This document shows positions 11,201 to 25,917 of a DNA stretch of 64,000 bases, in pieces. Source of the stretch: Aplectana chamaeleonis (taxonomy: Eukaryota > Nematoda > Chromadorea > Rhabditida > Cosmocercidae). The notes beneath the pieces are model-generated. The model was not told where the DNA came from and ran no database searches. It was given only the letters and a program-made list of their open reading frames with translations. The stretch covers positions 124,001 to 188,000 of the forward strand of contig JAPDOI010000379.1 of NCBI GenBank assembly GCA_029168955.1, written 5' to 3'. The position numbers and the translations under genes were made by a program. Within the stretch, counting starts at the first letter, position 1; the number at the start of each line of letters is the position of its first letter.

Positions 11201-14200
11201 CATTCTACGACGTCCTGAACACCCCTACTGGGGTCGCGCACAGGTTCCATGATGTCCTGCACACTCTTACTGAGGTCCGACTCACATTCTACGACGTCCT
11301 GCACACCCTACTGGGGTTCTTAACAGGTTTCATGATGTCCTGCACACATTCTACAACGTCCCGCATACCCCTACTGGGGTCCTGCACAGGTTCCATGATG
11401 TCCTGCAGACTCCTATTAAGATCCTGCACACTTTCCATGATGTCCTGCACACACCTACTGAGGTCCTGCACACATTCTACGGCGTCCTACACACCCCTAC
11501 TGGGGTCCTGTACAGGTTTCATGATGTCCTGCACACTCCTACTGAGGTCCGGCACACATTCTACGACGTCCTGCACACCCTACTGGGGTTCTTAGCAGGT
11601 TTCAGGATGTCCTGCACACTCTTACTGAGGTCCGAATCACATTCTACGACGTCCTGCACACCCTACTGGGGTTCTTAACAGGTTTCATGATGTCCTGCAC
11701 ACATTCTACAACGACCCGCATACCCCTACTGGGGTCCTGCACAGGTTCCATGATGTCCTGCAGACTCCTATTAAGATCCTGCACACTTTCCATGATGCCC
11801 TGCACACACCTACTGAGGTCCTGCACACATTCTACGGCGTCCTACACACCCCTACTGGGGTCCTGTGCAGGTTTCATGATGTCCTGCACACTCCTACTGA
11901 GGTCCGGCACACATTCTACGACGTCCTGCACACCCCTACCGGGGTCTTTTATAGGTTTCATGATGTCCTGAACACTCGTACCGAAGTCCTGCACACCCAC
12001 ACTGTGGTCCTGCACAGGTTGCATGATGCCCTGCACACTCCTACTGAGGTCCTGCACACATTCTTCGACGTCCTGCACACCCCTACTGGGGCGCTGCACA
12101 GGTTACATGATGTCCTGCACACATTCTACGACGTCCTGAACACCCCTACTGGGGTCGCGCACAGGTTCCATGATGTCCTGCACACTCATACTGAGGTCCG
12201 ACTCACATTCTACGACGTCCTGCACACCCTACTGGGGTTCTTAGCAGGTTTCATGATGTCCTGCACACTCTTACTGAGGTCCGACTCACATTCTACGACG
12301 TCCTGCACACCCTACTGGAGTTCTTAACAGATTTCATGATGTCCTGCACACATTCTACAACGTCCGCACACCTCCCTACTGGGGTCCTGCACAGGATTCC
12401 ATGATGTCCCTGCAGACTCCTATTAAGAACCTGCACACTTTCCATGATGTCCTGCACACACCTACTGAGGTCCTGCACACATTCTACGGCGTCCTGCACA
12501 CCCCTACTGGGGTCCTGTACAGGTTTCATGATGTCCTGCACACTCTTACTGAGGTCCGGCACACATTCTACGACGTCCTGCACACTACCGGGGTCTTTTA
12601 TAGGTTTCATGATGTCCTGCACACTCCTACTGGGGCGCTGCACAGGTTACATGATGTCCTGCACACTCCTACTGAGGTCTGCACAGGTTACATGATGTCC
12701 TGCACACATTCTACGACGTCCTGAACACCCCTACTGGGGTCGCGCACAGGTTCCATGATGTCCTGCACACATTCTACGACGTCCTGAACACCCCTACTGG
12801 GAGTCGCGCACAGGTTCCATGATGTCCTGCACACTCTTACTGAGGTCCGACTCACATTCTACGACGTCCTGCACACCCTACTGGGGTTCTTAACAGGATT
12901 TCATGATGTCCTGCACACATTCTACAACGTCACGCTACCCCTACTGGGGTCCTGCACAGGTTCCATGATGTCCTGCGGACTCCTACTAAGGTCCTGCACA
13001 CGTACCATGATGTCCTGCACACTCCTACTGAGGTCCCGCACTGGTCCCATGATGTCCTGCAGACTCCTACTAAGGTCCTGCACACTTTCCATGATGCCCC
13101 GCACACACCTACTGAGGTCCTGCACACATTCGACGGCGTCCTGCACACCCCCTACTGGGGTCGTGTACAGGTTTCATGATGTTCTGCACACTCCTACTGA
13201 GGTCCGGCACACATTCTACGACGTCCTGCACACCCCCACCGGGGTCTTTTATAGGTTTCATGATGTCCTGAACACTCCTGCAAAGTCCTGCACATTCTAC
13301 GACGTCCTGCACACCCACACTGTGGTCCTGCACAGGTTACATGATGCCCTGCACACTCCTACTGAGGTCCTGCACACATTCTACGACGTCCTGCACACCC
13401 CTACTGGGGCGCTGCACAGGTTACATGATGTCCTGCACACATTCTACGACGTCCTGAACACCCCTACTGGGGTCGCGCACAGGTTCCATGATGTCCTGCA
13501 CACTCATACTGAGGTCCGACTCACATTCTACGACGTCCTGCACACCCTACTGGGGTTCTTAGCAGGTTTCATGATGTCCTGCACACTCTTACTGAGGTCC
13601 GACTCACATTCTACGACGTCCTGCACACCCTACTGGGGTTCTTAACAGGTTTCATGATGTCCTGCACACATTCTACAACGTCCCGCACACCCCTACTGGG
13701 GTCCTGCACAGGTTCCATGATGTCCTGCAGACTCCTATTAAGAACCTGCACACTTTCCATGATGTCCTGCACACACCTACTGAGGTCCTGCACACATTCT
13801 ACGGCGTCCTGCACACCCCTACTGGGGTCCTGTACAGGTTTCATGATGTCCTGCACACTCTTACTGAGGTCCGGCACACATTCTACGACGTCCTGCACAC
13901 CCCTACCGGGGTCTTTTATAGGTTTCATGATGTCCTGCACACCCCTACTGGGGCGCTGCACAGGTTACATGATGTCCTGCACACTCCTACTGAGGTCCTG
14001 CACAGGTTACATGATGTCCTGCACACATTCTACGACGTCCTGAACACCCCTACTGGGGTCGCGCACAGGTTCCATGATGTCCTGCACACATTCTACGACG
14101 TCCTGAACACCCCTACTGGGGTCGCGCACAGGTTCCATGATGTCCTGCACACTCTTACTGAGGTCCGACTCACATTCTACGACGTCCTGCACACCCTACT

Positions 14201-17200
14201 GGGGTTCTTAACAGGTTTCATGATGTCCTGCACATTCTCTACAACGTCCGCATGCATACCCTACTGGGGTCCTGCACAGGTTCCATGATGTCCTGCAGAC
14301 TCCTATTAAGATCCTGCACACTTTCCATGATGTCCTGCACACACCTACTGAGGTCCTGCACACATTCTACGGCGTCCTACACACCCCTACTGGGGTCCTG
14401 TACAGGTTTCATGATGTCCTGCACACTCCTACTGAGGTCCGGCACACATTCTACGACGTCCTGCACACCCTACTGGGGTTCTTAGCAGGTTTCAGGATGT
14501 CCTGCACACACTCTTACTGAGGTCCGGAATCACATTCTACGACGTCCTGCACACCCTACTGGGGTTCTTAACAGGTTTCATGATGTCCTGCACACATACC
14601 CCTACTGGGGTCCTGCACAGGTTCCATGATGTCCTGCAGACTCCTATTAAGACCCTGCACACTTTCCATGATGCCCTGCACACACCTACTGAGGTCCTGC
14701 CCACATTCTACGGCGTCCTACACACCCCTACTGGGGTCCTGTACAGGTTTCATGATGTCCTGCACACTCCTACTGAGGTCCGGCACACATTCTACGACGT
14801 CCTGCACACCCCTACCGGGGTCTTTTATAGGTTTCATGATGTCCTGAACACTCCTACCGAAGTCCTGCACACCCACACTGTGGTCCTGCACAGGTTACAT
14901 GATGCCCTGCACACTCCTACTGAGGTCCTGCACACATTCTACGACGTCCTGCACACCCCTACTGGGGCGCTGCACAGGTTACATGATGTCCTGCGCACAT
15001 TCTACGACGTCCTGAACACCCCTACTGGGGTCGCGCACAGGTTCCATGATGTCCTGCACACTCATACTGAGGTCCGACTCACATTCTACGACGTCCTGTA
15101 CACCCTACTGGGGTTCTTAACAGGTTTCATGATGTCCTGCACACATTCTAAGATCCTGCACACTTTCCATGATGTCCTGAGCACTCCTACTGAGGCCCTG
15201 CACACATTCTACGACGTCCTGCACACCCCTACTGGGGTCCTGCACAGGTTCCATGATGTCCTGCACACTCATACTGAGGTCCGGCACACATTCTACGACG
15301 TCCTGCACACCCCTACTGGGGTCTTTTATAGGTTCCATGATGTCCTGAACACTCCTACCGAAGTCCTGCACACATTCTACGACGTCCTGCACACCCCTAA
15401 TGGGGTGCTGCACAGGTTACATGATGTCCTGCACACATTCTACGACGTCCTGCACACCTACTGGGGCGCTGCACATTTCTTACATCAGGTCCGGCACACA
15501 TTCTACGACGTCCTGAACACCCCTACTGGGGTCACGCACAGGTTTCATGATGTCCTGAACACTCCTACTGATGTCCTGCACACATTCTACGACGTCCTGC
15601 ACACCTCCCTACTGGGGTCCTGCACAGGTTCTATGATGTCCTGCACACTCTTACTGAGGTCCGGCACACAATCCACGACGTCCTTTACATCCCCCTACTG
15701 GGGTCCTTTACAGGTTTCATGATGTCCTGCACACATTCTACAACGTCCCGCATACCCCTACTGGGGTCCTGCACAGGTTCCATGATGTCCTGCAGACTCC
15801 TATTAAGATCCTGCACACTTTCCATGATGTCCTGCACACACCTACTGAGGTCCTGCACACATTCTACGGCGTCCTACACACCCCTACTGGGGTCCTGTAC
15901 AGGTTTCATGATGTCCTGCACACATTCTACGACGTTCTGAACACCCCTACTGGGGTTCTTAGCAGGTTTTATGATATCCTGCACACTCTTACTGAGGTCC
16001 GACTCACATTCTACGACGTCCTGCACACCCTACTGGGGTTCTTAACAGGTTTCATGATGTCCTGCACACATTCTACAACGTCCCGCATACCCCTACTGGG
16101 GTCCTGCACAGGTTCCATGATGTCCTGCGGACTCCTACCTGGTGTCCTGCACACGTTTATGATGTCCTGCACACTCCTACCGGGAGGTCCCGCACTGGTC
16201 CCATGATGTCCTGCAGACTCCTACTGGGGTCCTGCACCACTTTCCATGATGCCCTGCACACACACCTACTGAGGTCCTGCACACATTCGACGGCTGTCCC
16301 ATGCACACCCCTACTGGGGGTCGTGTACAGGTTTCATGATGTTCTGCACACTCCTTACTGAGGTCCTCGGCACACATTCTACGAGCGTCCTGCACACCCC
16401 CACCGGGGTCTTTTTATAGGCTTTCATGATGTCCTGAACGCACTCCTACCGAAGTCCTGCACACATCTCTACGACGTCCCTTGCACACCCCTACTGGGGT
16501 CTACTGCACAGGTTATACATGATGCCCTGCACACTCCTACTGGGAGGTCCTGCACACATTCTACGACGTCCTGCACACTCCCTACTGGGGCGCTGCACAG
16601 GTTGGCACATGATGTCGCCTTGCACACATTCTACGACGTCCTGAACACACCTACTGCAGGGTCGCGCACAGGTTCTGCATGATGTCCTGCACACCTCATA
16701 CTGAGGTCCGGCTCACATCTCTACGACGTCCTGCACATCCCTACTGGGGTTCTTAGCAGGTTTCATGATGTCCTGCACACACTCTTACTGAGGTCCTGCA
16801 CACATTCTACGACGTCCTGCACACCCCTACTGGGAGTTCTTAACAGATTTCATGATGTCCTGCACACATCTCTACAACGTCCTGCACACCCCTGCTGGGG
16901 TTCTGGCACAGGTTCCATGATGTCCTGCAGACTCCTATTAAAGAACCTGCACACTTCCCATGATGTCCTGCACACACCTACTGAGGTCCTGCAACACATT
17001 CTACGGCGTCTCTGCACACCCCTACTGGGGGTCTGCACAGGTTTCATGATGTCCTGCACACACTCTTACTGGAGAGTCCGGCACACATTCTACGACGTCT
17101 CCTGCACACTCTCCCTACTGGGGTCTTTATATAGGTTTCATGATGTCCTGCACACCCTACTGGGGCGCTGCACAGGTTACATGATGTCCTGCACACCTAC

Positions 17201-20200
17201 TGAGGTCCTGCACAGGTTACATGATGTCCTGCACACATTCTACGACGTCCTGAACACCCCTACTGGGGTCGCGCACAGGTTCCATGATGTCCTGTACACA
17301 TTCTACGACGTCCTGAACACCCCTACTGGGGTCGCGCACAGGTTCCATGATGTCCTGCACACTCTTACTGAGGTCCGACTCACATTCTACGACGTCCTGC
17401 ACACCCTACTGGGGTTCTTAACAGGTTTCATGATGTCCTGCACACATTCTACAACGTCCTGCATACTCCCTACTGGGGTCCTGCACAGGTTCCATGATGT
17501 CCTGCAGACCCCTATTAAGATCCTGCACACTTTCCATGATGTCCTGCACACACACCTACTGAGGTCCTGCACATTCCTATTCTACGACGTCCTACACACC
17601 TACTGGGGTCCTGTACAGGTTTCATGATGTCCTGCACACTCCTACTGAGGTCCGGCACACATTCTACGACGTCCTGCACACCCTACAGGGTTCTTAGCAG
17701 GTTTCAGGATGTCCTGCACACTCTTACTGAGGTCCGAATCACATCTTCTACGACGTCCTGCACTGGGGTTCTTAACAGGTTTCATGATGTCCTGCACATT
17801 CTACAACGACCCGCATACTCTACTGGGGTCCTGCACAGGTTCCATGATGTCCTGCAGACTCCTATTAAGATCCTGCACACTTTCCATGATGCCCTGCACA
17901 CACCTACTGAGGTCCTGCACACATTCTACGGCGTCCTGCACACACCCTACTGGGGTCCTGTGCAGGTTTCATGATGTCCTGCACACTCCTACTGAGGTCC
18001 GGCACACATTCTACGACGTCCTGCACACACCCTACCGGGGTCTTTATAGGTTTCATGATGTCCTGAACACTCACTGAAGTCCTGCACACACCCACACTGG
18101 TCCTGCACAGGTTTCATGATGTCCTGCACACTCCTACTGAGGTCCTGCACACATTCTACGACGTCCTGCACACCCCTAATGGGGTGCTGCACAGGTTACA
18201 TGATGTCCTGCACACATTCTACGACGTCCTGCACACCTCCCTACTGGGGTCCTGCACAGGTTCTATGATGTCCTGCACACTCTTACTGAGGTCCGGCACA
18301 CAATCCACGACGTCCTGCACACCCTTACTGGGGTTCTTAACAGGCTTCATGATGTCCTGCACACATTCTACCACGTCCCGCACACCCCTACTGGGGTCCT
18401 GCACAGGTTCCATGATGTCCTGCAGACTCCTATTAAGATCCTGCACACTTTCCATGATGTCCTGCACACTCCTACTGAGGTTCTGCACACATTCTACGGC
18501 GTCCTACACACACTACTGGGGTCCTTTACAGGTTTCATGATGTCCTGAACACTCCTACTGAGGTCCTGCACACATTCTACGACGTCCTGCACACCCCTAC
18601 TGGTGTCCTGCACAGGTTTTATGATGTCCTGCACACTCCTACCGAAGTCCTGCACACCCACACTGTGGTCCTGCACAGGTTACATGATGCCCTGCACACT
18701 CCTACTGAGGTCCTGCACACATTCTACGACGTCCTGCACACCCCTACTGGGGCGCTGCACAGGTTACATCATGTCCTGCACACATTCTACGGCGTCCTGC
18801 ACACCCCTACTGGGGTCCTGCACAGGTTGCATGATGTCGTGCACACTCATACTGAGGTCCGACTCACATTCTACGACGTCCTGCACACCCTACTGGGGTT
18901 CTTAGCAGGTTTCATGATGTCCTGCACACTCTTACTGAGGTCCGACTCACATTCTACGACGTCCTGCACACCCTACTGGGGTTCTGCACAGGTTTCCATG
19001 ATGTCCTGCACACATTCTACAACGTCCTGCATACCCTCACTGGGGTCCTGCACTGGTCCCATGATGTCGTGCGAACTCCTACTAAGCTCCTGCACACTTT
19101 CCATCATGTCCTGTACACACCTACAGAGGTCCTGCACACATTCTACGGCGTCCTACACACCCCTACTGGGATCCTGCACAGGTTACATGATGTCTTGCAC
19201 ACTAATACTGAGGTCCGACTCACATTCTACGATCGTTCTGAACACCCCTACTGGGGTTCTTAGCAGGTTTCCATGATATCCTGCAACACACTCTTACTGA
19301 GGTCCGACTCACATTCTACGACGTCCTGCACACCCCTACTGGGGTTCTTAACAGGTTTCATGATGTCCTGCACTCATACTGAGGTCCGGCACATTCTACA
19401 ACGTCCTGCACATGCCCCTACTGGGGTCCTTGCTGGGATTCCATGATGTCCTGCGGACTCCTACTGAGGTCCTGCACACATTCTACGATGTCCTGCACAC
19501 TCCTACCTGAGGTCCCGCACTGGTTCCATGATGTCCTGCACATATATGAGGTCCGACTCCTACTAGGAGGTCCTGCACACCGTACTAGGGTTCCTTAACA
19601 GTTTCATGTGGCATGTCCTGCACACACCTGCACTGGAGGTCCTGCACACATTCGACGGCGTCCTGCACACACTCCTACTGGGGTCGTGTACAGGTTTCAT
19701 GATGTTCTGCACACTCCTACTGAGGTCCGGCACACATTCTTACGACGTCCTGCAGCACCCCCTACCGGGGTCTTTTATAGGTTTCCATGATGTCCCCTGA
19801 ACACTCCTACCGAAGTCCTGCACACATTCTGACGACGTCCTGCACACCCCTACTGGGGTCCTGCACAGGTTACATGATGTCCTGCACACTCCTACCGGGA
19901 GGTCCTGCACACCATTCTACGACGTCCTGCACACCCCTACTGGGGCGCTGCACAGGTTACATGATGTGCCTGCACACATTCTACGACGTCCTGAACACCC
20001 CTACTGGGGTCGCGCACAGGTTCCATGATGTCCTGCACACACTCATACTGAGGTCCGACCTCACATTCTACGACGTCCTGCACACCCTACTGGGGTTCTT
20101 AACAGGTTTCATGATGTCCTGCACACTCTTACCTGAGGCTCTGCACTGACTCACATTCTACGACGTCCTGCACACCCCTACTGGGGGTTCTTAACAGGGT

Positions 20201-23200
20201 TTCCATGATGTCCTGCACACTCATACTCTACGAACGTCCTGCACACCCCCTACTGGGGTCCTGCACAGGATTCCATGATGTCCTGCAGACTCCTATTAAG
20301 GTCCTGCAACACTTTCTACGACGTCCTGCACACCTAATGGGGGTGCTGCACAGGTTATGATGTCACATGCACACTCTTACTGAGTCCGGCACACAATCCC
20401 GACGTCATACATCCCCTACTAGGGTCCTTTACAGGTTTCATGATGTCCTGCACAACACCTACTGAGGTCCTGCACACACATTCTACGGCGTCCTGCACAC
20501 TCTCTACTGGTGTCTACCTTTTGCACAGGTTTCCATGATGTCCTGCACTCATGCTGAGGTCAGCTCATTCTACGACGTCCTGCACACCGTACTGGGGTTC
20601 TTAACTTAGGTTTCACTTGTGATGTCCTGGACACTCCTACTGGAGTGTCCGGCACACATTCTACGACGTCCTGCACACCCCTACTGAGGGTCTTTTATAG
20701 GATTTCATGGATGTCCTGCACACTCCCTACTGGGGTCCGGCACACATTCTACACGACGTCCTGCACCCACACTGTGGTCCTGCACACATTCTACGGCGTC
20801 CTACCTCCTACTAAGGTCCTGCACAGGTTACATGATGTCCCGTGCACACTCCTACTGAGGTCCTGCACAGGTTGGCGCATGATGTCCTGCACACATTCCT
20901 ACTGACGTCACTGAACACCCCCCTACTGGGGTCGCCTGCACAGGTTTCAGCATGATGTCCTGCACACATTCTACGACGTCCTGAACACCAACTACTGGGG
21001 TCGCACTGGCACAGGTTCCATGATGTCCTGCACACACTCTTACTGAGGTCCGACTCACATTCTACGACGTCCTGCACACCCCTACTGGGAGTTCTTAACA
21101 GGTTTCATGATGTCCTGCACACATTCTACAACGTCCCGCTGCATACCCCCTACTGGGGTCCTGCACAGGATTCCATGATGTCCTGCAGACTCATACTGAG
21201 GTCAGTGCATATTCTACATAAATCCCTGTACACCCCTACTGGGATCCTGCACACTTTCCATGATGTCCTGCACACACACCTACTGAGGTCCTGCACACAT
21301 TCTACGGCGTCCTACACACTCCCTACTGAGAGGGGTCCTGTACAGGTTTCATGATGTCCCTGCACACTCCTACTGAGGTCCGGCACACATTCTACGACGT
21401 CTCTGCGAACACCCTACTGGGGTTCTTAGCAGGATTTCCATGGATGTCCTGCACGACTCTTACTGAGGTCCTGCATCACATTCTACGACGTCCTGCACAC
21501 CCCTACTGGGGTTCCTTAACAGGTTTCATGGGGATGTCCTGCAATAACACTCCTACTGTTCCTGCACAAGTACCGTGATGTCCCGCATACTCCCTACTGG
21601 GGTCCTGCACAGGTCTCCATGATGTCCTGCACACACACACCTGCTGAGATCCTCCACACATTCTACATCCTGCAGCTCCTATTAAGATCCTGCACACTTT
21701 CCATGATGCCCTGCACACACCTACTGAGGTCCTGCACACATTCTTACCGGCGTCCTGCACACCCTACTGGGGTCACTGTGCAAAGAGGTTTTCATGATGT
21801 CCTGCACCACCCTACTGAGGTCCGGCACACATTCTACGACACGTCCTGCACACCTTACTCGGCCGGGTCTTTTATAGGATTTCTACGATGTCCTGAACTC
21901 CATACTGAGGTCCGCTTTTACATTCTGAAGTCCTGCACACCCACACTGTGGTCCTGCACAAGGTTGCATGATGCCCTGCACACGCACTCCCTACTGAGGT
22001 CCTGCACACATTCACTTCGACGTCCTGCACACTCCCTACTGGGGGGCGCTGCATACAGGTTACATGATGTCCTGCACACATTCTACGACGTTCCTGAACA
22101 CCCCCTACTGGGGGTCGCGCACAGGTTCCATGATGTCCTGCACACTTCATACTGAGGTCCGACTCTACATTCTACGACGTCCCTGCACACCCTACTGGGG
22201 TTCTTAACAGGTTTCATGATGTCCTGCACACATTCCTACAACGTCCCGCATATTCCCCTACTGGGGTCCTGCACAGGTTCCATACGATGTCCTGCAGACC
22301 TCACTACTGGGATCCTGCACACCCTTCCTTACGATGTCCTGCACACACACACCTACTGAGGTCCTGCACGGAATTATGATGTCCCTGCACATTCTACGGC
22401 GTCCTACACACCCCTACTGGGGTCCTGCAGGCTGTAGGTTCCATGATGTCCTGCACACACTTCATACCTGAGTGACTCCGGCACACATTCTACGACGTCC
22501 TGCACACTCCCTACCAGGGTCTTTGATATAGGTTTCATGATGTCCTGAACACTCCTACCGAAGTCCTGCACACTCCACGTCCTGCACACCCACACTGTGA
22601 TCCTGCACAGGTTACATGATGCCCTGCACACCTCCTACTGAGGTCCTTGCACACATATCTCACGACGTCCTGCACACCCCTACCTGGGGCGCTGCACAGG
22701 TTACATCATGTCCTGCACACATTCTACGACGTCTCTGAACACCCCTCACTGGGGTCGCTTGCACAGGTTCCATGATGTCCTGCACACTCATACTGAGGTC
22801 CGACTCACATTCTACGACGTCCTGCACACCCCTACTGGGAGGTTCTGTAGGTTTTCATGATGTCCCTGCACCACTTACTGAGGTCCGACTCACATTCTAC
22901 GACGTCCTGCACACCCTACCGTGGGGTTCCTTAACTTAAGGTTTCATGATGTCCCGCACAACATTCTACAACGTGTCCCGCATACCCCTACTGGGGTCCT
23001 GCACAGGTTCCATGATGTCCTGCAGACTCCTATTAAGATCTCTGCACACTTTCCATGATGCGTCCCTGCACACACCTACTGATAGGTCCTGCACACATTC
23101 TACGGCGTCCATACACACCCCTACTGGGGGTCCTGTACAGGATTTCATGATGTCTGCACACTCTACTGAGATCCTGCACACATTCTACGACGTTCCCCAG

Positions 23201-25450
23201 TTGAACACCCCTACTGGGGTTCTTAGCAGGTTTTATGATATCCCTGCACACTCCTTACTGAGGTCCGACTCACATTCTACGACGTCCTGCACACCCCTAC
23301 TGGGGTTCTTAACAGGTTTCATGATGTCATTACACTCATACTGATACCCGGCACACATCTCTACAAACGTCTTCCGCATACCCCTACTGGGGTCCTTGCA
23401 CAGGTTCCATGATGATACCTGGGCAGACTCTCTATTACAGATCCCTGCACACTTTCCATGATGTCCTGCACACACCTACTGAGGTTCTGCACACATAGCC
23501 TCTACGGCGTCCTACACACCCCTACTGGGGTCCTGTACAGGATTTCATGATGTCCTGCACACTCCTACTGAGGTCCCGGCACACATTCTACGACAAATCC
23601 TGCACACTCCCTACCCGGGGTCTTTTATAGGTTTCATGATGTCCTGAACCTCTATCTGGTCTGGCACACCTTCACCACGAAGTCCTGCACACCCACACTG
23701 TGGTCCTGCATAGGTTTCAGAGAGCGATGCCCTGCACACTTCCTAGCTGAGTGTCCTGCACACATTCTACGACGTCCTGCACACCCCTACTGGGGCGCTG
23801 CACAGGTTACATGATGTTCCGCACATTTCCTACTGCGTCCTGCACACATTCTACGAGACGCGTCCTGAACACCCCTACTGGGGTCGCTGCACAGGTCTTC
23901 CATGATGTCCTGCAACACTTCATACTGAGGTCCGACTCACATTTCGATACGACGCTCCCTGCACACCCTACTGGGGTTCTTACCAGGTTTTCATGATGTC
24001 CTGCACACTCTTACTGAGGTCCGACTCACATTCTACGACGTCCTGCACACCCTACTGGGGTTCTTAACAGGCTTCATGATGTCCTGCACACATTTCTTAC
24101 CAGCTGTCCCGCACACTACTCCTACTGGGGTCCTGCACAGTTTCCATGATGTCCTGCAGACTCCCTATTAGAGATCCTGCACACCTTCCATGATGTCCTG
24201 CACACTCCTACTGAGTGTCCTGCACACATATCTTTACGACGTCCTGCACACCCCTACTGGGGCGCTGCACAGGTTACATCATGTCCTGCACACATTCTAC
24301 GGCGTCCTGCACACCCCTACTGGGGTCCTGCACAGGTTGCATGATGTCGTGCACACTCATACTGAGACCCGGCACACATTCTACGACGTCCTGCAATACC
24401 TCTGTCCCAGGGTCCTACACAGGTCCCATGATGTCCCTGCGGACTCCTACTAAGGTCCTGCACACGTACCATGATACCTCCTGCACACTCCTACTGAGGT
24501 CTCTGCACTGGTCCCATGATGTCGTGCACACATTCTACGACGTCCTGCACACTCCTACTACCAAGCTCCTGCACACTTTCCATCATGTCCTGTACAACAC
24601 CTACTGAGAGGTCCGGTGCACACACATTTCATGACGGCGTCCTACACACCCCCTACTGGGGATCCTGCATAGGATTACATGATGTCTTGCACACTAATAC
24701 TGAGGTCCTACACACAGGCCTTCTCAGATCGTCCTGCACCCCTACTGGGGTCAGTCCTGCAGGTTTCTTGGTGTTGGGTGATAAACTTCTACTGAGGTTC
24801 TGCACACATTCTACGACGTCCTGCGAACTCCTACTAAGCTCCTGCACACTTTCCATGATGCCCTGCCCACACCTACTGAGATCCTGCACACATTCTACAG
24901 CGTCCTGCACACTCCTACTGGGGTCCTGTACAGGTTTCATGATGTCCTGCACACTCCTGCTGAGGTCCTGCACAATAGGCATTCTACGGCAAACCTGCAC
25001 AATCCCCTACTGAGGTCTCGCTGTACAGGTTTTATGATGTCCTGCACACTCCTACAGAGATCCTGCACAAGTATCTCGCAGGAAGTCCTGCACACTCCTA
25101 CTGAGGTCCTGCACACTTTCCATGATGCCCTGCACACACCTACTGAGATCCTGCACACATTCTACGGCGTCCTGCACACTCCTATTAAGGTCCTGCACAA
25201 GTACCGTGATGTCCTGCACACTCCTACTGAGGTCCTGCACACTTTCCATGATGCCCTGCACACACCTACTGAGATCCTGCTCACATTCTACGTCGTCCTG
25301 CACACCCCTACTGGGGTCATGCAAAGGTCCCATGATGTCCTGCAGACTCCTACTAAGGTCCTGCACAGTTTCCATGATGTCCTGCATACCACTACTGAGG
25401 TCCTGCTGTAGTACCATGACGTCCTGCACACTCTTACTGCTGTCTCGCAT
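5045..25450 (+). repeat. Minisatellite array 1: 21-bp units in 84-bp higher-order repeats
   Basis: About 20.4 kb is built from 21-bp units starting GTCCTGCACA. Four unit types usually alternate: one ending in CTCCTACTGAG, one in CATTCTACGAC, one in CCCCTACTGGG and one in GGTTCCATGAT, giving 84-bp higher-order repeats. Recurrent variants (for example CACCCTACTGGGGTTCTTAACAGG) recur as larger blocks of about 700-1300 bp. Because 21 is a multiple of 3, four of the six frames stay open for long stretches. 5045-16120 is mostly regular; 16120-25000 carries dense one- to three-base insertions with a cleaner island at 17200-19250. Confidence 0.97.
16120..25000. other. Probable uncorrected long-read sequence within array 1
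   Basis: Here the 21-bp unit is disturbed by frequent extra bases (for example CCTGCACACACAC, TCCCTGCAC, CCTCATACTG) that do not recur in neighbouring units, unlike the variants in the flanking array. Insertions outnumber deletions. The pattern matches unpolished single-molecule gap filling. Unit counts, frames and length here should not be trusted. Confidence 0.6.
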
Positions 25451-25534
25451 AGTCAACCGACACTTCGGCACACCCTGCGACGCCTTCTTATCGATGGTTC
25501 GCATGGAACGAATACGCGCCGCGCTCAAGAACAT
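25052..25534 (-). CDS. N-terminal part of a candidate VQD heptad-repeat protein (copy 1)
   Basis: On the minus strand an ATG at 25534 in good context (GGGAGGGATG) opens a 33-codon non-repetitive segment beginning MFLSAARIRSMRTIDKK. It then passes in frame into heptads VQDLSRS and VQDIMET. The frame breaks at 25052 in the noisy part of the array. The equivalent segment at 56659 differs by one amino acid and two synonymous changes across the same region. A TATA motif lies about 70 bp upstream. The only non-array sequence at either end of the array is open in this same VQD frame, which is the main argument for coding. An overlapping plus-strand frame is also open through R, so coding is not proven. 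Confidence 0.35.
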   Translation of the reverse strand: MFLSAARIRSMRTIDKKASQGVPKCRLTMRDSSKSVQDVMVLQQDLSSGMQDIMETVQDLSRSLQDIMGPLHDPSRGVQDDVECEQDLSRCVQGIMESVQDLSRSVQDITVLVQDLNRSVQDAVECVQDLSRCVQGIMESVQDLSRSVQDFLRDTCAGSL

Positions 25535-25599
25535 CCCTCCCGCACAGCGTCCTCTTCTGAGACGGACGTTCAAAGTACACCACTCTAGAGGGCAAGGTG

Positions 25600-25606
25600 T
25601 TTATAT
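25600..25606 (-). promoter_or_regulatory. TATA box (ATATAAA) for the minus-strand repeat ORF
   Basis: CCATATAAACACC reads on the minus strand about 70 bp before the ATG at 25534. It is identical at 56725-56731 and, in the inverted copy, at 29999-30005. Conservation in all three R copies supports a promoter role, which remains inference. Confidence 0.5.
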
Positions 25607-25917
25607 GGAGTCTAAAAAAAACAATGACTGATAACGGAAAACCCTCATTTTTATAAACTAATCTTGTGAGGCCGGTTTTCCGAGTTTGAACGGCCCGTTA
25701 GGGGCCCGGAAGTCATTATGGTGGGTTCTGACAATTATTTTCGGCATCCCCGTGGCCGATTACCTCTAGTCACAAATTTTCAAGCGATTTGGTTCCGCCT
25801 TCCACAAAAATTTTGACGGACGGAGGCGGAGGCGATGGTGAAGAACGTTTTTGCGTAATTTGAGAGGCCATACCATTAGCAAGTGGGGACCAGTTAGGAT
25901 GAAAAGTTGCACACATA

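Noticed and set aside
5045..25450. CRISPR array
   Set aside because: Units are contiguous 21-bp variants without unique spacers or cas genes, in a eukaryotic context.
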